NCBI GenBank assembly: GCA_937875395.1
Contig: CALNCU010000058.1
Location: 1-10,258, forward strand
Direction of reading: 5' to 3'
DNA length: 10,258 bases
DNA from: an uncultured Armatimonadota bacterium
GTDB taxonomy: Bacteria > Armatimonadota > UBA5829 > DTJY01
This document shows, one piece after another, positions 5,831-10,258 of the stretch (its first letter is position 1; each line of letters opens with the position of its first letter). The notes beneath the pieces are model-generated. The model made no database searches and was not told the DNA's origin. It was given only the letters and a program-made list of their open reading frames with translations. The position numbers and the translations under genes were made by a program.

Positions 5831-7324
5831 CTAAGCCCTGGTTTTCCCGTGGCTTAGCAGGACGGATGGCCCCTCTTTAATACCAGAGCATGTGCCCGGC
5901 TCAAGACAGAATTTGGAGACCCTTATGCACTCCGGTATCTCTATTGGGTAGCGCCCGTCAAAACAGGCCATGCAGAACTTATCGCGCTTAAGCCCAATAG
6001 CTCTGACCAGCCCTTGTATGGAGAGGAACCCCAGGCTGTCTGCATTTATATGCTTTCTTATTTCTTCAACAGTCTTCATGGCGGCAATAAGTTCTGTCTG
6101 CTTTGCCATGTCTATCCCGTAGAAGCACGGGTACATGATTGGAGGAGAACTTATACGTACATGAACCTCTGCAGCGCCGGCATCTCTAAGCATCTTTATG
6201 GTTGGGCCGGTGGTGGTGCCGCGGACTATGCTGTCTTCCACCATAACTATCTTCTGCCCTGCCAGGGATTCCTTAAGCGGGGAGAATTTCAGGCGCACGC
6301 CCTGCTCGCGCATGCGCTGCTCCGGCTCTATAAATGTGCGGTGAACGTAACGGTTTTTAATAACACCCTCGCCGTATGGGATTCTTGATGCCTGCGCAAA
6401 CCCTATTGCCGCCGGAGTGCCGGTATCCGGGATGGGGATAACCAGGTTGGCATCCGGGACGGGGTGTTCTGCGGCAAGCTCATGGCCCATGCGCAGACGG
6501 CACATGTGGATGGTTTTGTTATACATCATGCTATCCGGCCGGGCGAAATAGATAAACTCAAAGATGCAGAGGCCGTGGCGGACGGGGGGCAGCCCCTCCA
6601 TCTCCCGGACGCCGGATTTATCTATAACCACAATCTCTCCGGGCCTCACTTCCCTCATAAACTTTCCGCCTACAAGGTTTATGGAACATGTCTCTGAAGA
6701 GAGCATGAAGTTCCCGTTCAGGCGTCCAAGACTTAAGGGCCGCACGCCAAACGGGTCTCTTACGCCAAGCAGCTTATCCGGCGTGAGCACAAGCAGGGAG
6801 TATGCGCCGGTAACCTTCTGCATCATCTCCCGCACTGCGTCTTCTATGGTGGCGGCGCTGCTTTTGGCAATAAGGCGGGCCATGACTTCGCTATCCGTGG
6901 TAGTGACAAAGGTTTCCCCGCCAGATTCCAGCTCCGCCCTAATCTCCGCCGTGTTTATAAGGTTGCCGTTGTGGGTTAGTGCAATGGTGCCAAATTTAGA
7001 TTCGCAGATAACCGGCTGGGCGTTGCAGAGCACGCTTGATCCGGTTGTGGAGTACCTGGTGTGGCCTATTGCAATATGGCCTTTAAGGTCTTGCAGAATA
7101 GATTCGTCAAAGACCTGCGTAACAAGCCCCATCTCTTTAAATGAACGTATGCGGGCGCCATCTGATACGGCTATCCCCGCGCTCTCCTGACCTCTGTGTT
7201 GAAGTCCGAAGATTCCAAAATAAGTGTACCTGGCAACATCGGCCCCTTCGGCGTATATGCCAAAGACTCCACATTCTTCTTTAGGATTATCGGGCATGCA
7301 CCCTTTGCAATAACCTTCCAGCAT
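5831..7324 (-). CDS. purF: Amidophosphoribosyltransferase, Fe-S (Bacillus-like) type
   Basis: PurF starts the pathway by converting PRPP and glutamine to phosphoribosylamine, and is the usual point of feedback inhibition by purine nucleotides. The 497-residue protein carries a 17-residue leader before CGVFGIYA; by family analogy self-cleavage exposes Cys18 as the N-terminal glutaminase nucleophile. GHTRYSTTG (88-95) and THNGN (117-121) belong to the glutaminase domain. The PRPP motif is MVEDSIVRGTTTG (361-373). Four cysteines match the [4Fe-4S] ligands of the Bacillus subtilis enzyme: Cys253 (GLCIFEFIYFARPDS), Cys400 (PPIMYPCFYG), and Cys451 and Cys454 (FCMACFDGRYP). The tail after 460 holds three further cysteines (466, 473, 479). 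The start at 7324 has an AGGGG (7335-7339) ten bases upstream, a weak site. Met10 is an alternative start that would still leave a propeptide. Confidence 0.98.
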   Translation of the reverse strand: MLEGYCKGCMPDNPKEECGVFGIYAEGADVARYTYFGIFGLQHRGQESAGIAVSDGARIRSFKEMGLVTQVFDESILQDLKGHIAIGHTRYSTTGSSVLCNAQPVICESKFGTIALTHNGNLINTAEIRAELESGGETFVTTTDSEVMARLIAKSSAATIEDAVREMMQKVTGAYSLLVLTPDKLLGVRDPFGVRPLSLGRLNGNFMLSSETCSINLVGGKFMREVRPGEIVVIDKSGVREMEGLPPVRHGLCIFEFIYFARPDSMMYNKTIHMCRLRMGHELAAEHPVPDANLVIPIPDTGTPAAIGFAQASRIPYGEGVIKNRYVHRTFIEPEQRMREQGVRLKFSPLKESLAGQKIVMVEDSIVRGTTTGPTIKMLRDAGAAEVHVRISSPPIMYPCFYGIDMAKQTELIAAMKTVEEIRKHINADSLGFLSIQGLVRAIGLKRDKFCMACFDGRYPIEIPECIRVSKFCLEPGTCSGIKEGPSVLLSHGKTRA

Positions 7325-7369
7325 ATATTTTAAACCCCTAACAACAGACCTTGAAAAAGACCGGCGGGA

Positions 7370-8659
7370 TTAAAGCCCCAGCCGGTCAAAAATTACATCT
7401 ACGTTACGAACATGATGTTTGTAATCAAATATCTCTGCAAGCTCATTCTTATTAAGCTTTGAAGCCACTCTTGTATCTGATGCAAGCGCATCTTTAAAGT
7501 TTTCGCCCGCCCAGGCCTTTGCAGCATTCTCCTGCACAATAACGTAGGCATCTTCGCGGGAGAGGCCCTTCTCTACCAACTTAAGCATTATCCGCTCAGA
7601 GAACACCAGGCCGCCCATCTGCTCCAGGTTACGCCGCATATTCTCCGGGTAGACTAAAAGCCCCTCTACCACGCGGGCAAAGGTATTTAACAGGTAGTCC
7701 GCCAGCAGGAAGCTATCTGGAATTATTATGCGCTCCACGGAGGAGTTGGTAAGATCGCGCTCATGCCAGGAGACTATGTTCTCTAGCGCCGGAATAACGT
7801 TGGAACGTACAATTCTGGAGAGCCCGGCCACCTGCTCTGAAAGCCTGGGGTTCCGCTTGTGCGGCATGGCGGAGGAGCCCTTCTGCCCCTTGGCAAAGTA
7901 CTCCTGTACCTCCAGTATCTCTGTTCGTTGAAGGTTTCTAAGCTCTGTTGCAAAGTTATCCAGGGAACCTGCCACAATTGCAAGGGCGCCAAGCATTTGC
8001 GCATGCCTGTCCCGGGCTATTATCTGCGTGGAGTGCTCTGCAATGCCAAGCCCCAGCTTGCCGCATACGTACTCTTCTACTCTTGGGTCTACATTTGCGT
8101 AGATACCCACCGCGCCGGAGACTTTGCCCACGCTGACGGCATCCCTGGCCGCCTTTACGCGCGCTATGTCCCGCTTTATCTGCGCATACCACCCGGCAAG
8201 CTTGAACCCAAAGGTAATGGGCTCTGCATGAATGCCGTGGGTGCGGCCTATCATGACGGTATATTTATGCTCTTGCGCCCTGGCCTTAACTACGCCAAGC
8301 AGCTTTTCTAAATCTTCCAGAATAATATCGGCAGATTCCCGGAGAAGCAGGCCCAACGCGGTATCTACAATATCGTAAGAAGTAACGCCGTAGTGAACGT
8401 ACTTTCCTTCTTCGCCCAGGTTCTCTGTAACACACTTAACAAAGGCCATTACATCGTGCTGGGTGGTCTCTTCTATTTCAAGGATGCGTTCTACGGTAAA
8501 CTTTGCGCCTGATTTAATCTTTGCCGGAGCATCTTTGGGGATATAGCCGTATTCTGCAAGGCCTTCTGCAACGGCAATCTCTACGTCCAGCCATTTCTGG
8601 AACCTGTTATGCTGCTCCCACACAGCTTTCATCTTTGGGAGCGAATATCTTGGTATCAT
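7370..8659 (-). CDS. purB: Adenylosuccinate lyase
   Basis: PurB removes fumarate from SAICAR to give AICAR, and from adenylosuccinate to give AMP, so it serves both the IMP pathway and the AMP branch. The 429-residue protein belongs to the fumarase/aspartase superfamily and is close in length to the Bacillus subtilis enzyme (431). His68 (TTQHDV), His89 (YVHYG) and His141 (GRTHGIHAEP) fall at the same numbers as the known active-site histidines there. The superfamily signature is GSSAMPHKRNP (261-271), which contains the catalytic serine loop. The ATG at 8659 shares its A with the last base of the purE stop codon, and AAGGAG (8665-8670) inside the end of purE serves as ribosome site five bases away, so the two are translationally coupled. 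The purF start follows after a 45-base gap. Confidence 0.98.
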   Translation of the reverse strand: MIPRYSLPKMKAVWEQHNRFQKWLDVEIAVAEGLAEYGYIPKDAPAKIKSGAKFTVERILEIEETTQHDVMAFVKCVTENLGEEGKYVHYGVTSYDIVDTALGLLLRESADIILEDLEKLLGVVKARAQEHKYTVMIGRTHGIHAEPITFGFKLAGWYAQIKRDIARVKAARDAVSVGKVSGAVGIYANVDPRVEEYVCGKLGLGIAEHSTQIIARDRHAQMLGALAIVAGSLDNFATELRNLQRTEILEVQEYFAKGQKGSSAMPHKRNPRLSEQVAGLSRIVRSNVIPALENIVSWHERDLTNSSVERIIIPDSFLLADYLLNTFARVVEGLLVYPENMRRNLEQMGGLVFSERIMLKLVEKGLSREDAYVIVQENAAKAWAGENFKDALASDTRVASKLNKNELAEIFDYKHHVRNVDVIFDRLGL

Positions 8660-9132
8660 TACTTCTCCTTGGATTTTGCCTCTATTGCTTTTGCTAGGCG
8701 GTCTTTATAATCTTTTATCTTCTGCCTTAGCTCCGGATACTTTACAGATAACATCTGGGCGGCTAGTATTCCGGCGTTTTTGGCGCTGTTTATTCCAACG
8801 GTGGCTACAGGCACACCGGATGGCATCTGGACTATTGAGAGCAGGGAATCCATGCCGTTCAGGGCAGTGGATTTTACCGGGACGCCTATCACCGGGAGCG
8901 GCGTAAAGGCGGCTATTACACCCGGCAGATGCGCCGCGCCGCCGGCACCCGCAATAAGAACCTCTATCCCATTATCCTCTGCGCCGGATGAATACGCTTC
9001 TACAAGCCTGGGGCTTCTGTGGGCGGACATTATTTTAATCTCTGTTTCTATGCCAAATTCTTTAAGCATATCTGCGGCGTCCTGCATCACCGGCAGGTCC
9101 GACTGGCTGCCCATTACAATGCCCACTTTCAT
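8659..9132 (-). CDS. purE: 5-(carboxyamino)imidazole ribonucleotide mutase (class I PurE)
   Basis: Class I PurE converts N5-CAIR to CAIR, after PurK has made N5-CAIR from AIR, ATP and bicarbonate. The 157-residue protein has MGSQSDLPVM (7-16), SAHRSP with the catalytic His38 (36-41), AGAGGAAHLPGVIAA (61-75), and GVPVKSTALNGMDSLLSIVQMP (83-104), all typical of the bacterial class I octamer. The ATG at 9132 is supported by AGGGAG (9142-9147) nine bases upstream and by the family's usual start right before VGIVMGS. An upstream ATG at 9222 would add 30 residues unlike PurE over an AT-rich intergenic stretch. No purK is seen here, although class I enzymes normally need it. It overlaps purB by one base. 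Confidence 0.97.
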   Translation of the reverse strand: MKVGIVMGSQSDLPVMQDAADMLKEFGIETEIKIMSAHRSPRLVEAYSSGAEDNGIEVLIAGAGGAAHLPGVIAAFTPLPVIGVPVKSTALNGMDSLLSIVQMPSGVPVATVGINSAKNAGILAAQMLSVKYPELRQKIKDYKDRLAKAIEAKSKEK

Positions 9133-9260
9133 AAACTGCTGCTCCCTGCCTTTTAGCTTCCGGCTGCCAGGCTCTATCGTATTTATTATTAACAAATTAA
9201 CAAGGCTTCGGTCACAGAGCAAAGCACTGCTGCCAAAGCTGGATACGGGCGGACTATCCT
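9133..9260 (-). other. purD-purE intergenic region with an AT-rich core
   Basis: This 128-base gap is the largest upstream break within the cluster, equal in size to the purH-glyQS gap. Bases 9179-9204 are markedly AT-rich (minus-strand TTGTTAATTTGTTAATAATA) compared with the GC-richer genes on both sides, as expected for a promoter. I could not settle on a good pair of -35/-10 boxes; TAATAA at 9186-9191 is the most box-like -10. No convincing terminator follows purD. A second promoter driving purE onward is possible, but not shown. Confidence 0.3.
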
Positions 9261-10258
9261 CTATTCAAGGGCTCTCTGGCCTATATCCTTACGGTACTGC
9301 ATCCCCTTGAAATTTATCTTGCCCACGGCCCGGTATGCGCGGTCTATGGCAGAGCGGAAGTTATCTCCAAGGGCTGTTACGCCAAGCACTCTTCCGCCGC
9401 TTGTAACAACTGCGCCGCCTGCATATTTTGTGCCTGCATGGAAGATTATTACATCTTCCATGGTCCCGGCCTCTGCAAGGCCGCTTATAGGCATGCCGCT
9501 AACATAGTCACCAGGGTATCCGCCGGATGCGCAGACCACGCAAACGGCGCATTTATTATAGCATTTTATTACGGCAGAGTCGAGACAGCCGCCAACCGAA
9601 TCCTCCATTATATCCACTATATCGTTCTCTATAAGCGGAAGAGCCACCTGCGTCTCAGGATCGCCAAAACGGCAGTTGTATTCTATCACCTTGGGGCCGT
9701 CCTTGGTGAGCATTATTCCAGTGTAGAGTATGCCCTTATACGGGCAGCCCTCTTCTTTCATGGCCCGGATTGTAGGCTTGATGATGGTATCCAGCACTTC
9801 ATTGTAGAGTTCCGGAGTCACCACGGGCACGGGGGAGTAGCAGCCCATCCCGCCCGTGTTGGGTCCCAGGTCGCCATCAAAGATGCGCTTGTGATCCTGC
9901 ACGGGGGTCATGGGGAGCACATTCTCTCCATCTGAAAAGACCATGAGCGATGCCTCCGGGCCTTCCAGGCGTTCCTCTATTACAACCCAGTCTCCGGCTT
10001 CGCCAAAGGCCCGGTCATCCATTATCATCTTTATGGCGGAGAGCGCCTCTGCCTTTGTACTGCATACAATGGCGCCCTTCCCAAGCGCCTCACCATAGGC
10101 TTTGACCACTATGGGGCACTCCTCACCGCGGGAGACGGATTCTATATAGGCGGAAGCTTCAACAGAGTTGTTAAAAATCTTAAAGGCCGCCGTGGGGATG
10201 TTGTACTTGGCCATAAGCTCTTTTGAGAATACCTTGCTCCCCTCTATCCGGGCGGCAA
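9261..10258 (-). CDS. purD: Phosphoribosylamine--glycine ligase (GAR synthetase), N-terminus cut by window
   Basis: PurD joins phosphoribosylamine to glycine with ATP, the second step of the pathway. The frame stays open from the TAG at 9261-9263 to the right edge, giving 331 residues. The first visible residues, AARIEGSKVFSKELMAKYNIPTA, align with about residue 100 of full-length PurD, so roughly the first 100 residues (Rossmann-like N domain) are missing. The ATG at 10214 is an internal Met. ATP-grasp features are VVKAYGEALGKG, EERLEGPEAS, QDHKRIFDGDLGPNTGGMG, YTGIMLT and EYNCRFGDPETQ. The C-terminal domain has CVVCASGGYPG and AGTKYAGG. The glycine-rich ATP loop normally reads KADGLAAGKG; here it is KAYGEALGKG, but the rest is conserved and the frame intact, so an active enzyme is likely. 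It is the first visible gene of the cluster. Confidence 0.96.
   Translation of the reverse strand, partial: AARIEGSKVFSKELMAKYNIPTAAFKIFNNSVEASAYIESVSRGEECPIVVKAYGEALGKGAIVCSTKAEALSAIKMIMDDRAFGEAGDWVVIEERLEGPEASLMVFSDGENVLPMTPVQDHKRIFDGDLGPNTGGMGCYSPVPVVTPELYNEVLDTIIKPTIRAMKEEGCPYKGILYTGIMLTKDGPKVIEYNCRFGDPETQVALPLIENDIVDIMEDSVGGCLDSAVIKCYNKCAVCVVCASGGYPGDYVSGMPISGLAEAGTMEDVIIFHAGTKYAGGAVVTSGGRVLGVTALGDNFRSAIDRAYRAVGKINFKGMQYRKDIGQRALE

Noticed and set aside
9133..9222. N-terminal extension of PurE beginning at the ATG at 9222
   Set aside because: The PurE family starts right at the MKVGIVMGS segment, the ATG at 9132 has a proper ribosome site, and the extra 30 codons lie in an AT-rich intergenic stretch.

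Overview
The window is an ordinary-looking bacterial chromosome segment dominated by one minus-strand de novo purine biosynthesis cluster. In the direction of transcription (right to left) it reads purD (cut by the right edge), purE, purB, purF, purM, purN, purH, then a dimeric-type glycyl-tRNA synthetase (glyQS). On the left end, facing the cluster on the plus strand, are the last 44 codons of an RdgB/HAM1-type noncanonical purine NTP pyrophosphatase and a small exported protein with three short repeats and an FxLyD-like C-terminal domain. I see no tRNA, rRNA, insertion sequence, CRISPR array or phage gene.

Organism: bacterial, with Shine-Dalgarno sites, short gaps and two stop/start overlaps (purE/purB and purM/purN). 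By eye the GC content is moderate, with the plus-strand end AT-richer. The single-chain alpha2 GlyRS argues against typical Proteobacteria, most of which have alpha2beta2 GlyRS. Oxygen-sensitive Fe-S PurF, class I PurE and the repeat/FxLyD exported protein fit several poorly cultured lineages. I cannot assign a phylum from the sequence alone.

Layout: 1-135 rdgB tail; 136-289 intergenic with a promoter candidate; 290-868 exported protein; 869-909 short convergent gap; 910-2304 glyQS; 2305-2432 gap with a promoter candidate and a strong stem-loop; 2433-4016 purH; 4017-4085 gap with a GC-rich stem-loop; 4086-4724 purN; 4721-5755 purM; 5831-7324 purF; 7370-8659 purB; 8659-9132 purE; 9133-9260 AT-rich gap; 9261-10258 purD, 5'-truncated.

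How the genes work together: PurF makes phosphoribosylamine, PurD adds glycine, PurN formylates, PurM closes the imidazole ring, PurE acts in the carboxylation, PurB removes fumarate, and PurH performs the last two steps to IMP. Steps for FGAM synthetase (PurS/Q/L), PurC and PurK are not in the window. GlyRS shares the glycine pool used by PurD, and RdgB cleans the purine NTP pool, so nearly the whole window concerns purine and glycine use. I found no convincing undescribed system. The items most worth a second look are the stem-loops on both sides of purH, the apparent private promoter of glyQS, and the exported repeat protein.
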